Source: Chitinophagales bacterium
GTDB lineage: Bacteria; Bacteroidota; Bacteroidia; Chitinophagales; LD1
DNA length: 64,000 nucleotides
NCBI GenBank assembly: GCA_016787045.1
Contig: JAEUVA010000034.1
Span: forward strand, 62,001-126,000
Direction of reading: 5' to 3'
Below, one piece after another: positions 8,593-18,439 of this stretch. The position numbers and the translations under genes are program-made. The first letter of the stretch is position 1. Each line of letters begins with the position of its first letter. Below the pieces are notes generated by a model. It was not told where the DNA came from, did no database searches, and saw nothing but the letters and a program-made list of their open reading frames with translations.

Positions 8593-11500
8593 TTAGTACG
8601 AGTGAGTAACCATCACATTAAACCGTAGGTTGCTTTCAAAGTTGCTGCCGTCTTTGGTTTGTATCTGCCATACGGTACCAGTCCATTTTAAGATGTACTG
8701 CACGTTGCTTAGCGTGCTACCGTACACTGGGGTAAGCAGTACAATATCGTCCTCATCGTTTACCAATGTAGTTGGAATATTATATACACTTGAAGTGGTG
8801 CTCATCACCGGTGTACGGAAAGTCCACTTGCCGCTATAATCTACCACTTTGCCACTACCCACTTCGAGCGCGGTACCATTGGTACCTGTTGAACTTACTG
8901 ATATGGCTTTGCTACCACTACCACTTGCAGAAAAACTGCCTACCGAGTTATTGCTGCCAATGCTATGCGCATAGATAGCCGAGCCGTTTTGTGATGAAGC
9001 GTTGATGGCGTTGCCCCCTACAGCCGTTGCCTCAATGGCATCTGTTCCACTACCGGTATGCAGATGGCGCACCACCAAAGCATCAGACATACTGTTACCG
9101 TTAGGCACCTGAATAAACATACCACTTTTCATGCTACCGGCAGGTGCCAACAATTCAGCTTTGTATTCTACACCTCCGGCAATGCTAGATGATGTACCTA
9201 TTAATACTGTACCGCTATTACCATTGTATATATTGTTTCCGGAAGTAACCCATTGGCCACCACCCCCACCGCCTATGGTGGTTGGTTCCCATTGAGATGT
9301 TACAGCATTCCAGGCCAGTGACTGACCAGCTGTAGGAGCCGTGGCAGCAACCGCGCGGTTTTGAATTTTAGTAACTGTATTAGCACCCAAAGTACCGGTT
9401 ACATCGCCTGCAAGTGTGGTTGAACCTGTAGCGGTGAGAGATACCCAGTTGCCATTTACCCTACCCTGAAAATCGGAACCGGTATATCGGATGCTTCCAT
9501 CGGTGTTTAATGAAGTATTTCCAATCTGAATAGCCCCTGCAACTGTCAATTTCTGAGTTGCTGCACTGCCTATGCCCACGTTAGAATTTCCGTAGTAAAG
9601 AATGTCCCCGGTTCCGGCATCAGCACTCCACGGTAGTGTTACGCTATTGCCATTGCTTATGGATAACACTTGCCCGGAAAAATTAGAAGCTAAAGACAAT
9701 GTTTGTGCATCGTTATCAGCAGCCGGTAACCAGGTAGTGCCGTTCCATTTTAAGGTTTGACCGTTTGTAGCACCTTGCTGTGCTATGCGCAACAAAGAAG
9801 CACTAGTACCGTTACCACTCAAGGTAGCATTGGTCTCCACTACTTGTGTGCCCCAGTTATCTGCTCCGCCACCGCCACCACTTGGTGTTTGCCAACTAGC
9901 CAATCCGTTCGCATCGCTGGTCAATACTTTACCTGCACCGGGGTTGCCTCCGGTTATTTTTACTTGTCCGTTTACTTCAAGTTTAGCAGAAGGGGTAGGT
10001 GTACCAATTCCTACATTACCCAAATCAGTAATCAAGGCGTACGCATTAGACGAAACACCACTTGCAAAAAGTGCAACACCGGAGTTAGAAACAAAAGAAC
10101 CTCCCTTTCCATCAAAAGAAAAACCTGAAACACCTATACCTCCCGCTCCATTGCCAATTCCCTCCAATCCTACTCCATTATTACCTGAGGCATCACCGGA
10201 AACAGCAACTCCATTGCTAGCATCATTTTTAGATAAAACCGATTTGCTCCACCCACGGTTGGTTACAGAAAGTTGCGCTCCGGTAGTAACCGGATTTCCT
10301 CCAATGTTTACGGCACCGCTATCTACAAATATGGCTGTGGCTAACTTGTTAGCATTGTCAACTCTCAAAGCAAATCCTGAGGTTGAGCTAATTTTTGCTG
10401 CTGTGCCCTGGCCCGATTGTGCCATCAATCCGGTACAAGAAGCACAGTTACTTCTGGTAAAAGTGCCTATGCCATTGTTGCTGACAGATGCATCTACAAA
10501 AATACCACTACCGGCATTAGAGCCATTGTTGTAAAAGTGCGCTATGTAGTCACCACTAAGTGAACCGCCCACCAAAAATTTAGCCCCTGTGTAGGTATTG
10601 CTACCCACAATTACCCTTCCATTGTAGTTGGTTGGGCCTATGTCTCCGTTTATCATTTCCCAATATGCGTTTCCGCTTGGGCCGGTAGCTCCTGTTGGGC
10701 CTGTAGCACCTGTAGCTCCTCCACCACTTCCGGTTGCACCAGTGGCGCCTGTGGCCCCCGCTGAGCCAGTAGCGCCAGTAGCACCCGTTGCACCAGTATT
10801 ACCTGTTGGGCCAGTTGAACCAGTAACTCCGGTTGCACCGCCACCGGTTGGTGTTTGCCAAGTGGCCAATCCATTGGCATCGCTAGTGAGTATTTTGCCT
10901 GCACCCGGGTTGCCTCCGGTGATTTTGACTTGCCCGGCTACATCTAACTTTGCAGCAGGTGTGGTGGTGCCAATTCCCACATCACCCGTTGATGAAATCC
11001 GAACACGCTCGTTAGCCGCGGTGTACATTCTGATATTTGCATTCTCTCTGTTCGCTATATTAAAATCTCTGCTTGCATCCGACACCCACATCCGTACGCC
11101 ATCAGAAAAAAGCGTATCAGTAGCGGGTGTTGTAAATTGCAAACTCGCATCACCATTATAGTTATTAATATGCAAATGTGCCGTTGGTGCTTTTATGCCC
11201 ACACCTACGTTACCGGTGTTTACATTAGTAATATGATTGGTGCCAGAATTCCGCCATTGCGAGGAGCTAAGTGCCGTTTGTGATACTCCTGCCACATTAG
11301 AATAGGGCACACTCAGCAACTGTGTAGCACCCATATCTAACCAAGTAGTACTGGTACCTGCCCGAAACTCTACCTGCAGAAAAAGCGACTGCGTCCAGTC
11401 CACATTAGCAAAGTTGTAGCTACCTGTAGGAGTACCTCCGCCCACAGCTACAGAAAACAAACCAAATTGATTGACCGGCACATCCAAATAAGTTTCTCTA

Positions 11501-11739
11501 TAAACCATGGTACCGGTGGCGCTGCCACTGCGAAGTGTAAACCGTAAATCAACCAAGGTGCCGTTGCTCAGCGGATTGCCGGCAGCATCGCGGGCTATGG
11601 CTTGGTAGTTAAAGGTGTTTGGCACTTGCGATCTGGCAACATGAGTTGCCACAAATAATAGCAGCAGAACTATAAAAAACGCAACGGGTAGCCGAAGAAT
11701 AGCTATCGTGCTTTCGCTTTTGGGGGATATACTTTTCAT
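8593..11739 (-). CDS. Large surface protein with collagen-like GXY repeats
   Basis: A 1048-residue secreted protein. The signal peptide lies at about residues 11-36 ([23 protein letters not shown]). Next comes a Bacteroidota-specific N-terminal domain ([20 protein letters not shown]). Tail-fibre-like repeats follow, with signatures [31 protein letters not shown] and [16 protein letters not shown]. At about residues 297-356 lies a collagen-like stretch of Gly-X-Thr triplets ([19 protein letters not shown]) interrupted by GGG. The C-terminus ends in VMVTHSY without a type A or B sorting domain. A structural, fibrous role at the surface is likely. I start at MKSISPKS; the longer frame adds 15 residues before the signal peptide. 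Confidence 0.8.
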   Translation of the reverse strand: MKSISPKSESTIAILRLPVAFFIVLLLLFVATHVARSQVPNTFNYQAIARDAAGNPLSNGTLVDLRFTLRSGSATGTMVYRETYLDVPVNQFGLFSVAVGGGTPTGSYNFANVDWTQSLFLQVEFRAGTSTTWLDMGATQLLSVPYSNVAGVSQTALSSSQWRNSGTNHITNVNTGNVGVGIKAPTAHLHINNYNGDASLQFTTPATDTLFSDGVRMWVSDASRDFNIANRENANIRMYTAANERVRISSTGDVGIGTTTPAAKLDVAGQVKITGGNPGAGKILTSDANGLATWQTPTGGGATGVTGSTGPTGNTGATGATGATGSAGATGATGATGSGGGATGATGPTGATGPSGNAYWEMINGDIGPTNYNGRVIVGSNTYTGAKFLVGGSLSGDYIAHFYNNGSNAGSGIFVDASVSNNGIGTFTRSNCASCTGLMAQSGQGTAAKISSTSGFALRVDNANKLATAIFVDSGAVNIGGNPVTTGAQLSVTNRGWSKSVLSKNDASNGVAVSGDASGNNGVGLEGIGNGAGGIGVSGFSFDGKGGSFVSNSGVALFASGVSSNAYALITDLGNVGIGTPTPSAKLEVNGQVKITGGNPGAGKVLTSDANGLASWQTPSGGGGGADNWGTQVVETNATLSGNGTSASLLRIAQQGATNGQTLKWNGTTWLPAADNDAQTLSLASNFSGQVLSISNGNSVTLPWSADAGTGDILYYGNSNVGIGSAATQKLTVAGAIQIGNTSLNTDGSIRYTGSDFQGRVNGNWVSLTATGSTTLAGDVTGTLGANTVTKIQNRAVAATAPTAGQSLAWNAVTSQWEPTTIGGGGGGQWVTSGNNIYNGNSGTVLIGTSSSIAGGVEYKAELLAPAGSMKSGMFIQVPNGNSMSDALVVRHLHTGSGTDAIEATAVGGNAINASSQNGSAIYAHSIGSNNSVGSFSASGSGSKAISVSSTGTNGTALEVGSGKVVDYSGKWTFRTPVMSTTSSVYNIPTTLVNDEDDIVLLTPVYGSTLSNVQYILKWTGTVWQIQTKDGSNFESNLRFNVMVTHSY
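9867..10017. repeat. Second copy of the VGIGT/LTSDANG module
   Basis: This segment codes for [17 protein letters not shown] through [14 protein letters not shown] and closely matches, in protein and DNA, the segment at 10842-10980, which codes for the same module immediately before the collagen-like triplets. Confidence 0.75.
10671..10849. repeat. Collagen-like triplet repeat region
   Basis: About 20 Gly-X-Y codon triplets, largely GGT/GGC-Ala-Thr, GPT and GST, are encoded on the minus strand. The DNA is a nine-base near-repeat that may vary in copy number by slippage. Antisense it gives a Pro/Val/Ala-rich frame that is not a gene. Confidence 0.85.
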
Positions 11740-11824
11740 ACTTTTGGGTTTTGTGGCACAAAGGTGCCCAAACACCAAAAGCATTTCAAAGGAAAATTTT
11801 TGAAAACTTAGGTTTCGGAAAAAC

Positions 11825-11832
11825 TATATTGC
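11825..11832 (+). promoter_or_regulatory. Possible -7 box directly before 11837
   Basis: TATATTGC resembles TAnnTTTG and ends 4 bases before the ATG. If used, transcription would start at about the first base of the coding region. Confidence 0.35.
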
Positions 11833-11836
11833 GGGT

Positions 11837-13321
11837 ATGGATGCGCTGCACGAACTCATTCACTCTCTTACACCAAACGAAAAGGGATACTTCAAAAAAA
11901 ATGCCGGTGGTTCTGCCAACTATATCAAACTGTTTGATGCAATAGATGCTCAAGAATTGTATGATGAAGCTGCAATCAAGAAAAAATTTAAAGCAGAAAA
12001 ATTCATCATTCAGTTCTCCGTAGCCAAAAATTATTTATACGAAGCCATCTTAAAAGCACTCAGCGCTTATTCTGCCGAGCAATATATAGAGCAAAAAGTG
12101 TTTGCCATTTTTTCGCAAACACAACTACTGACAGATAAAGGGCTATACCATCAGGCATTCAAATGGCTTAAAAAGGGAATTGACATTTGTGAAACCAACG
12201 AGCTGATTGGTTTGCGGTTTCAATTGCACTTGCTGGAGCGTAAACTGTATCTGCTGCAAGCTACCGATAAAGAAGCCGCCATGCCTGTGGTTGATTTGAT
12301 ACGTACAAGTGATTACATTACCAGAGCTATTACCGATTACACCCAACTGCTTGCCTTGCATTACCAGCAAATGGCTATTGCATATGAGTCAAGTACCATT
12401 AAAGGTGATCAGCAAAAAAAAACACACGAAGCCATATTTAAACAGGCACAGCAGGTTGTACCCACTACTCGCATGGCAGCTATGCTTCAAGCTGATGTGC
12501 GGATTAACTATTACTCATCAAAAGCCGACTACGAAAAATCGTATCACGAAATAGCTGATGCATTATCAAAAATTAAAACACATCCGTATTACAACAACCA
12601 CGAGCAAATATCTACGGTTATCCTTTACGATTTGGCACTAACCGATGCACTGCGTACCGGCAAGCTCAAAGAGTTTGAAAAGCATTTAAGTGATTTTAAA
12701 AAATTAGAACTGAGCAGTGAACCGGTAAAAATTTCGGCCACGCTAAGCTATGCCCGCTTTGCATTAGTATATTTTGATATGAAGGCCGAGCGCAAAAAAC
12801 TGATGGTGCTCACCGATGAAACACAAAAGCAGGTAAAAACATACGGAGCTAAAATCCGCAAGGACTTGCACCTTGGCGTTATCATTGCTTTCTGCTCGGC
12901 CATGCTGGAGTATGGCGAATACCAGCGCGCACTGGACTGGATAGCACTCTACCGCGAATACCCTAAGTTGGATCGCCACTACGATTTTCAGGCGTTTATC
13001 CTCATCTTTCAACTTATAGCCCACTACGAATTGGGCAATGCCGTATTTGTCAATAACATCTTGGAGAGCTTTCGCTACTTTCTGAAAAAGAACAAACAGC
13101 AAACTCCGTTTGAAGAAATCATTTTACTCAGCTTTAAGCATCTCTCACAAATTACCGATAAAGAGAAGCTGCAAGAAAAATTGGAGAAACACCTGACCGA
13201 ATTGCGCAGCTATGCCGATCACTTTCCGGGCGCGGCCAACAATGTGGTACTGCCTATTTTTGCTGCTTTTTTGCAGTGCAAAACAGCCGGCAAAAAGTAC
13301 CACGAGTTTTTGGGCAAGTAA
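11837..13321 (+). CDS. Helical repeat protein of unknown function
   Basis: A 494-residue, soluble, leucine- and alanine-rich protein without signal peptide. It opens with MDALHELIHSLTPNEKGYFKK and continues as paired amphipathic helices spaced like TPR units, for instance KGLYHQAFKWLKKGIDIC and YGEYQRALDWIALYREYP. I recognise it only as the kind of conserved hypothetical seen in Bacteroidota genomes, presumably a cytoplasmic scaffold. The ATG at 11837 is chosen because the longer alternative at 11751 is out of frame and the conserved-looking N-terminus starts here. It is transcribed divergently from the collagen-like protein and ends at a shared bidirectional terminator. Confidence 0.7.
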   Translation: MDALHELIHSLTPNEKGYFKKNAGGSANYIKLFDAIDAQELYDEAAIKKKFKAEKFIIQFSVAKNYLYEAILKALSAYSAEQYIEQKVFAIFSQTQLLTDKGLYHQAFKWLKKGIDICETNELIGLRFQLHLLERKLYLLQATDKEAAMPVVDLIRTSDYITRAITDYTQLLALHYQQMAIAYESSTIKGDQQKKTHEAIFKQAQQVVPTTRMAAMLQADVRINYYSSKADYEKSYHEIADALSKIKTHPYYNNHEQISTVILYDLALTDALRTGKLKEFEKHLSDFKKLELSSEPVKISATLSYARFALVYFDMKAERKKLMVLTDETQKQVKTYGAKIRKDLHLGVIIAFCSAMLEYGEYQRALDWIALYREYPKLDRHYDFQAFILIFQLIAHYELGNAVFVNNILESFRYFLKKNKQQTPFEEIILLSFKHLSQITDKEKLQEKLEKHLTELRSYADHFPGAANNVVLPIFAAFLQCKTAGKKYHEFLGK

Positions 13322-13326
13322 AATAC

Positions 13327-13361
13327 AATTACCATTCGCTATATGATAGTGAATGGTAATT
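13327..13361. terminator. Bidirectional terminator hairpin
   Basis: AATTACCATTC (13327-13337) pairs with GAATGGTAATT (13351-13361), and CTAT with its partner TAG extends the stem. It sits between the convergent stops at 13321 and 13369. Downstream on the plus strand is CTTGTTTTC, so both directions have T-rich tails. Confidence 0.75.
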
Positions 13362-13368
13362 CTTGTTT

Positions 13369-13698
13369 TCAACCACCTTTTTTCTTCACCTTGTACCCTA
13401 TAGCTTGCAGTATGCCCATTACTTTATCTCGATGGTCACCTTGCAGGTGAATAATACCGTCTTTTACCGTACCTCCCACACCACATTTGTTTTTGAGGGT
13501 TTTGCCTAATGTTTCCAAATCAGCAGTTGAGCCGATAAAATTTTCCACTACCGTAGCTACTTTGCCGCCTTTAAATCTATCTAATACTAAGTAGAGCATT
13601 TGCTCTGCAGGTGGTGGTGTTTCCTGCTCATCTTTATCGTCTTGCGGCTTGTAGTTGGGGTTGGTAGAAAACACTAATTTGTCTTTCCAGTTTTCCAT
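13369..13698 (-). CDS. SUI1/YciH-type translation factor
   Basis: A 109-residue protein whose C-terminal 75 residues are a SUI1 (eIF1-like) domain: LVLDRFKGGKVATVVENFIG, then LGKTLKNKCGVGGTVKDG, then IHLQGDHRDKVMGIL and GYKV. Bacterial members (YciH) bind the small ribosomal subunit and influence start-site fidelity. The N-terminal 35 residues are polar linker (DEQETPPPAEQ). The start at MENWKDKL avoids overlap with rimO; the ATG six codons earlier would overlap its stop. It follows rimO by 10 bases, so both act on the 30S subunit and are likely co-transcribed. Confidence 0.88.
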   Translation of the reverse strand: MENWKDKLVFSTNPNYKPQDDKDEQETPPPAEQMLYLVLDRFKGGKVATVVENFIGSTADLETLGKTLKNKCGVGGTVKDGIIHLQGDHRDKVMGILQAIGYKVKKKGG

Positions 13699-13708
13699 AC
13701 ATAAAAAT

Positions 13709-15022
13709 TTATGCAACTATTTCTCCATTCAAATCAAATTCTTCTGCGCGATTGATTTTCACTTTTGCAAAATCGCCAATGCGGGTATAGTTGGTTTTGG
13801 CATCCACCAGCACTTCATTATCTACTTCAGGCGAGTCATATTCCGTACGGCCTATAAAGTAGCCCCCTTCTTTGCGGTCAAACAATACTTTGTAGGTGTT
13901 GCCTACTTTTTTTGCATTGAGTTCACCCGAAATACTTTCTTGCAATTCCATCAACTCTGCTGCACGTTCTTCTTTCAGTTCTTGCGGTATATCGTCCGGC
14001 ACGTCATGTGCGCGGGTATTTTCTTCGTGTGAGTAGGTAAATACGCCCAACCGTTCAAAACGTATTTCGGTGATAAAGTTTTTGAGGTCTTCAAAATCTT
14101 GCTCTGTTTCTCCCGGATGGCCTACCAGCATGGTAGTGCGCAGGGCAATGTCCGGCACGCGTTTACGAATTTCAGCAATCAGTTTGCGTGTATCGGCATT
14201 GGTAATGTTTCTGCGCATGGCGGTAAGCATATTATCGCTGGCATGTTGCAACGGCATGTCTAAGTAGTTGCATACTTTCTCGTTTACGGCAATGGCATCA
14301 ATAATTTCCATCGGAAACTGTGCCGGGTAAGCGTAGTGAAGCCGAATCCACTCTATGCCATCTACTTTGCTTAGTTCATGCAACAACTCAGGCAAGCGTC
14401 TTTTCTTGTAGATATCTAACCCGTAAAACGTAAGCTCTTGCGCTATGAGCATGAGCTCTTTTACTCCCATTGCGGCCAATTTTTTGGCTTCGCTCACTAC
14501 CTCCTCTATACTGCGCGATACATGCTTACCACGCATGAGCGGTATGGCGCAAAACGAACAAGTGCGATTACAACCTTCCGAAATTTTGAGATAAGCATAG
14601 TGGAGTGGTGTGGTTAAAAAACGTTCGCCAATCAGCTCTTGCTTGTAATCCACTTTGAGTGTCTTGAGTAGCCGTGGCAACTCCATGGTACCAAAAAAGG
14701 CATCCACTTCGGGTATCTCGGTTTCTAAATTGTCTTTGTAGCGTTGGCTGAGGCAACCGGTTACGTATAGCTTTTCAATTTTGCCTTCGCTTTTGGCATC
14801 GGCATATTCCATAATGGTATTGATGGATTCTTCTTTGGCGCGGTCTATAAACCCGCAGGTATTTACAATCACAATGTTGCGTCCACGGCTCCACTTATCG
14901 TGTTGCACATCATAACCCCCGTGTTGCAGTTGCTTCATCATCACTTCACTATCCACCAGGTTTTTAGAGCAGCCAAGGGTGATAACAGATACTTTATCGT
15001 GTTTAATGCTTTTCGTTTTCAT
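13709..15022 (-). CDS. rimO: Ribosomal protein S12 methylthiotransferase
   Basis: Radical-SAM enzyme that adds a methylthio group to an aspartate of ribosomal protein S12. The 437-residue protein has all three domains. The N-terminal UPF0004 domain carries the second cluster cysteines (LGCSKNLVDSE, NTCGFID, VTGCLSQRY). The radical-SAM core has CNRTCSFC and the usual IPLMRG continuation. A C-terminal TRAM domain starts at about residue 375. I choose the ATG giving MKTKSIKHDKVS, since 49 further upstream codons would run into the MFS gene and look untranslated. A TATTTTTG box ends 4 bases before this start. It needs SAM, made by MetK in the same window. Confidence 0.95.
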   Translation of the reverse strand: MKTKSIKHDKVSVITLGCSKNLVDSEVMMKQLQHGGYDVQHDKWSRGRNIVIVNTCGFIDRAKEESINTIMEYADAKSEGKIEKLYVTGCLSQRYKDNLETEIPEVDAFFGTMELPRLLKTLKVDYKQELIGERFLTTPLHYAYLKISEGCNRTCSFCAIPLMRGKHVSRSIEEVVSEAKKLAAMGVKELMLIAQELTFYGLDIYKKRRLPELLHELSKVDGIEWIRLHYAYPAQFPMEIIDAIAVNEKVCNYLDMPLQHASDNMLTAMRRNITNADTRKLIAEIRKRVPDIALRTTMLVGHPGETEQDFEDLKNFITEIRFERLGVFTYSHEENTRAHDVPDDIPQELKEERAAELMELQESISGELNAKKVGNTYKVLFDRKEGGYFIGRTEYDSPEVDNEVLVDAKTNYTRIGDFAKVKINRAEEFDLNGEIVA

Positions 15023-15026
15023 GTGG

Positions 15027-15034
15027 CAAAAATA
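15027..15034 (-). promoter_or_regulatory. -7 box of rimO next to the start codon
   Basis: On the minus strand TATTTTTG is a perfect TAnnTTTG. Only four bases separate its G from the rimO ATG. No clear TTG was found at the expected distance, so this is a moderate call. Confidence 0.45.
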
Positions 15035-15035
15035 T

Positions 15036-16256
15036 TTATTGTTTGCGCTCGTGCGATTTGATGAGTGAATAATACCACAACACCCCAATAATGTAGAGCG
15101 CAACGGTAATAAAAATGATATTGCTATAGGCCACTCCCGCCTCGCGAAGCACCGAAAATATTTTGGCACTCACAAACCAGCAGCCACTCCAGATACTGGC
15201 ATTCATAGCCGATATCATTTCGCGGTTACGCTCACCTACATAGTTCATGGTTAGTTCGCTGGTCATGGGCGCAGCCATGTTCATCAGCGGCTGGCGCAAA
15301 GTAAAAGTGATGATAGCTACCACTAAACCAACGCTGGTGTAATTGTACCATTCGGTGGTGGCCATAGTAAACAAAAATACTACCGCCAATGACTGTACTA
15401 ACGTAATAGCTACCTGATAGCCAAACCTCCTCTTAATTTCCGGAATAAATAGCGAAGTAGATACCACCAAAACAAAGGCAGCCGTATTCATCAGCGAAAA
15501 ATCGGGGGCTTCCATACCGTGTACATCATGAAAAAAAAGATTGATAACCGGTATAGTAAAGCCAGCCCCCAGCGCAATTAAAAAAGTGGGAATCACCGCC
15601 CGTACAATCAAGTGCCAATCATAATCGGCATGGATGTTTGCAATAGGAATTTTGGTTCCCATGTTTTCATGGGTTGGCAATTTTTTGATATACCACACCG
15701 CACCAAAGCCAAGTGCAGAGTATATAACCAGTAAAGATTCAGTATTGAAAAATGAGTGGATTTGCGGCAGCAGATAACTAAACAAACCCACAATGATAGT
15801 AGTAAAGTTGCCGGCCGAAAAAAATAAGGCAATGCTTTCTGTTTCATATTCCTTTTTACCATTCAGCAATATGTATGGCATTACTAATATTTGAATAAGC
15901 GAAAAGCTAACACCCCAAAGTGCCATCAACATGCGTATGAGTTCGGTATTGTGCGAATGAATGCCGAATATGAGTAGCAGCGCTACCATGGGCGATGCAA
16001 TAGCACCGGCCAGCATAAACGGTTTTAGGCGTTTACCTTTTACAATTAATGCCAATGGTACCGAGCAGAGCAATACCGTGAGGTAACGGTTGCCAATCAT
16101 GCTGGCTATTTCAAAATCTTTGAATCCATGCTCCAGCATCAGGTAGTTGAGCAGTAGGGTAAAGGCAGAGTTAATGAGGTTGATAAACACATCGGCCAGC
16201 ATCAAATGAATGATGTGTTGCGGAATAGCAAAGTATTTAGACAGCAGCGTTTTCAT
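15036..16256 (-). CDS. MFS-type transporter
   Basis: A 406-residue integral inner-membrane protein with about 12 hydrophobic segments (for example ILVMPYILLNG and LIVRAVIPTFLIALGAGFTI). Charged cytoplasmic loops such as GNRYLTVLL, SLFIPEIKRRFGYQ and the mid-protein break around residues 190-215 follow the 6+6 pattern of the major facilitator superfamily. Substrate unknown. The ATG giving MKTLLSKYFAIPQ is preferred; ten extra upstream codons are possible. It starts divergently 96 bases from a lipoprotein gene and ends 13 bases before rimO, so the two may be partly co-transcribed even though rimO seems to have its own promoter. Confidence 0.75.
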   Translation of the reverse strand: MKTLLSKYFAIPQHIIHLMLADVFINLINSAFTLLLNYLMLEHGFKDFEIASMIGNRYLTVLLCSVPLALIVKGKRLKPFMLAGAIASPMVALLLIFGIHSHNTELIRMLMALWGVSFSLIQILVMPYILLNGKKEYETESIALFFSAGNFTTIIVGLFSYLLPQIHSFFNTESLLVIYSALGFGAVWYIKKLPTHENMGTKIPIANIHADYDWHLIVRAVIPTFLIALGAGFTIPVINLFFHDVHGMEAPDFSLMNTAAFVLVVSTSLFIPEIKRRFGYQVAITLVQSLAVVFLFTMATTEWYNYTSVGLVVAIITFTLRQPLMNMAAPMTSELTMNYVGERNREMISAMNASIWSGCWFVSAKIFSVLREAGVAYSNIIFITVALYIIGVLWYYSLIKSHERKQ

Positions 16257-16318
16257 AGACAAAAAAACCGGGCGCATAGTTAACAAATTGACCCGCTGCG
16301 GGCATTGCCGCTTAAAAC

Positions 16319-16326
16319 TATATTTG
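16319..16326 (+). promoter_or_regulatory. -7 box of the 16353 lipoprotein gene
   Basis: TATATTTG matches TAnnTTTG exactly, 26 bases before the ATG at 16353. No TTG stands at 19-21 bases. Confidence 0.45.
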
Positions 16327-16352
16327 CCCGCCTTAACAGAGGTTCATAGACT

Positions 16353-16994
16353 ATGAAAAACTTATTTATAGCACTTGTTTCTTTTACCGTTTTAGCTTCT
16401 TTGGGTAGTTGCGCCAAGGCATTGCAGGGCATGTATGGCATGAAAAAGTACAAGGTACTTAACAAAGAGGAGATCACCGAAGCCGCTGCAAAAAACAAAA
16501 TACCTGCCGATGCGGTGTTTATGTTAGACACTTCGTATGCCACCTACCTGATGCAATTTCGTCAACAGTTTACCTCATTTACGGTAGAAAATCACCTCCA
16601 TCCCATCCAAGCGGCTTATTACGATAAGAATGGTGTACTGATGTCTTACCACAGCGGTGTTTATGCCGATGCCGGTCTGGCCAATTTTCGGTGGAACATC
16701 AAAGGTGCTTTTAAACAATTTCCACCCAGCACATGTGCACCGTTAGATACGATGATTGACTTTGAGCGCCACCTGAGTTTTGTGCGTACATTAGACAACC
16801 AGAAGTTAGACTACAGCAAGTACAACACCGCCAATGCCAATGTGATTATACATTGGACCCGATTTACTGGCAGACAATCAAAAAGATTGGTGCGCATTGT
16901 GCAAAAAAACGCAAAGCAAATTCGAAAAGGTGGGGTAAACTTCATTTACGTAAATACCGACAACCTCTACCAAAACGCCAAGCCCGACTATTGA
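16353..16994 (+). CDS. Lipoprotein of unknown function
   Basis: A 213-residue product with a lipoprotein signal peptide and lipobox LGSC (Cys20). The body is mixed alpha/beta without a recognised domain. A stretch YYDKNGVLMSYHSGVYADAG, then CAPLDTMIDFERHLSFV near the middle, and a basic tail (GRQSKRLVRIVQKNAKQI) are its visible marks. It sits between an MFS gene, read divergently, and gatA, read convergently. The two coding ends overlap by seven bases at 16988-16994, so there is no room for a terminator. Being transcribed alone, its role cannot be inferred. Confidence 0.7.
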   Translation: MKNLFIALVSFTVLASLGSCAKALQGMYGMKKYKVLNKEEITEAAAKNKIPADAVFMLDTSYATYLMQFRQQFTSFTVENHLHPIQAAYYDKNGVLMSYHSGVYADAGLANFRWNIKGAFKQFPPSTCAPLDTMIDFERHLSFVRTLDNQKLDYSKYNTANANVIIHWTRFTGRQSKRLVRIVQKNAKQIRKGGVNFIYVNTDNLYQNAKPDY

Positions 16995-18421
16995 GCCACA
17001 GCGTGTTGCTGCATAAGCAATTCAGAAAAAGCTAAGAGCTTTTCCTCTTCAAAATTATCGGCCAGTATTTGTATGCCTATGGGTAGGTTTTCACCGCCTT
17101 TTGCCAGCGGCAGCGATATGGCAGGTATGCCTACAAGGTTGGCTAACACGGTATAAATATCTGCCAAGTACATTTCTACCGGATTGCTGGTTTTTTCGCC
17201 AAATTGAAAAGCCGTAGAGGGAGCGGTGGGCATAATAATGAAATCATACTCTTTGAAAACAGCTCGCAATTGTTGAGTTAAGATTCTGCGTACTTTTTGA
17301 GCGCGAGAGTAGTAGGCATCGTAGTAGCCAGAGCTTAATACAAAGGTGCCGAGCATAATGCGGTTCTTCACTTCTTTACCAAAACCTTCGGTGCGCGATT
17401 TTTTGTAAACCGTTTCCATTTCGTTAGCGCCAGGTGAGCGGTAACCGTAGTGTACGCCATCAAAACGGGCCAAGTTGCTGCTGGCCTCTGCGGTGGTTAA
17501 TACATAGTAGGTGGGAATCAAATACTCCAACAAATCAAAACTTACTTCTTCCACTGTATGGCCATCGGCCCTTAGTTGGTTGAGGAGATTTTCGGTGGCT
17601 TGCTTCACTTCGGGTTTTAGCCCATCGCTTTGCAACGTAGTATGAAAAATTGCAATGCGTGCTTTTTTGTTGAACTGTAGATTTTCCGCATAAGAATTTA
17701 CCGGTTTGGAAGACGAAGTGGCATCATGCCTGTCTCTACCGGCAATCACTTGCATAATCAGTGCTGCATCTTCTACATGGTGTGTAAATGGCCCTATTTG
17801 ATCAAATGAAGAGGCGTAAGCAATTAAACCATACCGCGATACCCGCCCATAGGTGGGTTTTAATCCTACTATTCCGCAAAAAGATGCGGGCTGGCGAATA
17901 GAACCACCGGTATCGCTACCCAGCGATGCGTGGCACAAGCCGGCTTGTACTACTACCGCGCTGCCTCCGGATGAGCCACCGGGTACTCTTGTGTTATCTT
18001 GAGCGTTGAGCACTTTGCCATAAGCAGAGTTTTCGTTGCTGCTGCCCATGGCAAATTCATCGCAATTAGTGCGACCAATAATGATGGCATCTTCGGCCAA
18101 AAGCCGCTCTACCACAGTGGCGTTGTAGATAGAAGTAAAACCATCCAAAATTTTTGAGCCGGCCGAAACCTTATGGCCGATGTAGCAGATGTTGTCTTTA
18201 ATAGCAATTACACAACCAAACAGTTGACCCGTTTTTTCGCCACGCGCCAATTTTTCGTCTAACTGTTTGGCTCTTGCCATTGCCTCATCTGCAAATACTT
18301 CTAAGTAGGCATTGAGGTGCCGGTGTGCTTCAATACGCGCTATATAATCGGTAACTATTTTTTGGCAAGTAGTGGTGCCGTCTTTAATATTTTGCTGTAC
18401 GGCTCTGATGGGCAGGTTCAT
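16988..18421 (-). CDS. gatA: Asp-tRNA(Asn)/Glu-tRNA(Gln) amidotransferase subunit A
   Basis: Glutaminase subunit of the GatCAB complex, which converts mischarged Glu-tRNA(Gln) or Asp-tRNA(Asn) to the correct amide form. The amidase-signature triad is present: Lys75 in AIKDNI, cis-Ser150 in GGSSGGS, and nucleophile Ser174 in GSDTGGSIRQPAS. Length (477 residues) fits GatA. A related amidase of other specificity is possible, but the sequence from PGGSSGGSAVVVQAGLC through the PTYGRVSRYGLIAYASSFDQIG block is GatA-like. gatB and gatC are not in the window. I start at MNLPIRAVQ; a further ATG lies four codons earlier. Confidence 0.93.
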   Translation of the reverse strand: MNLPIRAVQQNIKDGTTTCQKIVTDYIARIEAHRHLNAYLEVFADEAMARAKQLDEKLARGEKTGQLFGCVIAIKDNICYIGHKVSAGSKILDGFTSIYNATVVERLLAEDAIIIGRTNCDEFAMGSSNENSAYGKVLNAQDNTRVPGGSSGGSAVVVQAGLCHASLGSDTGGSIRQPASFCGIVGLKPTYGRVSRYGLIAYASSFDQIGPFTHHVEDAALIMQVIAGRDRHDATSSSKPVNSYAENLQFNKKARIAIFHTTLQSDGLKPEVKQATENLLNQLRADGHTVEEVSFDLLEYLIPTYYVLTTAEASSNLARFDGVHYGYRSPGANEMETVYKKSRTEGFGKEVKNRIMLGTFVLSSGYYDAYYSRAQKVRRILTQQLRAVFKEYDFIIMPTAPSTAFQFGEKTSNPVEMYLADIYTVLANLVGIPAISLPLAKGGENLPIGIQILADNFEEEKLLAFSELLMQQHAVAQ

Positions 18422-18439
18422 ATACAATCTCAACAGTTT

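Noticed and set aside
10671..10849. CRISPR-like short repeats
   Set aside because: Nine-base codon repeats in frame inside a coding gene; no unique spacers.
9785..11161. Long plus-strand frames (9785-10534, 10628-11161) rich in Pro, Val and Ala opposite the collagen-like gene
   Set aside because: They are the antisense of Gly-X-Y and Gly-rich codons; no start signal, signal peptide or family similarity.
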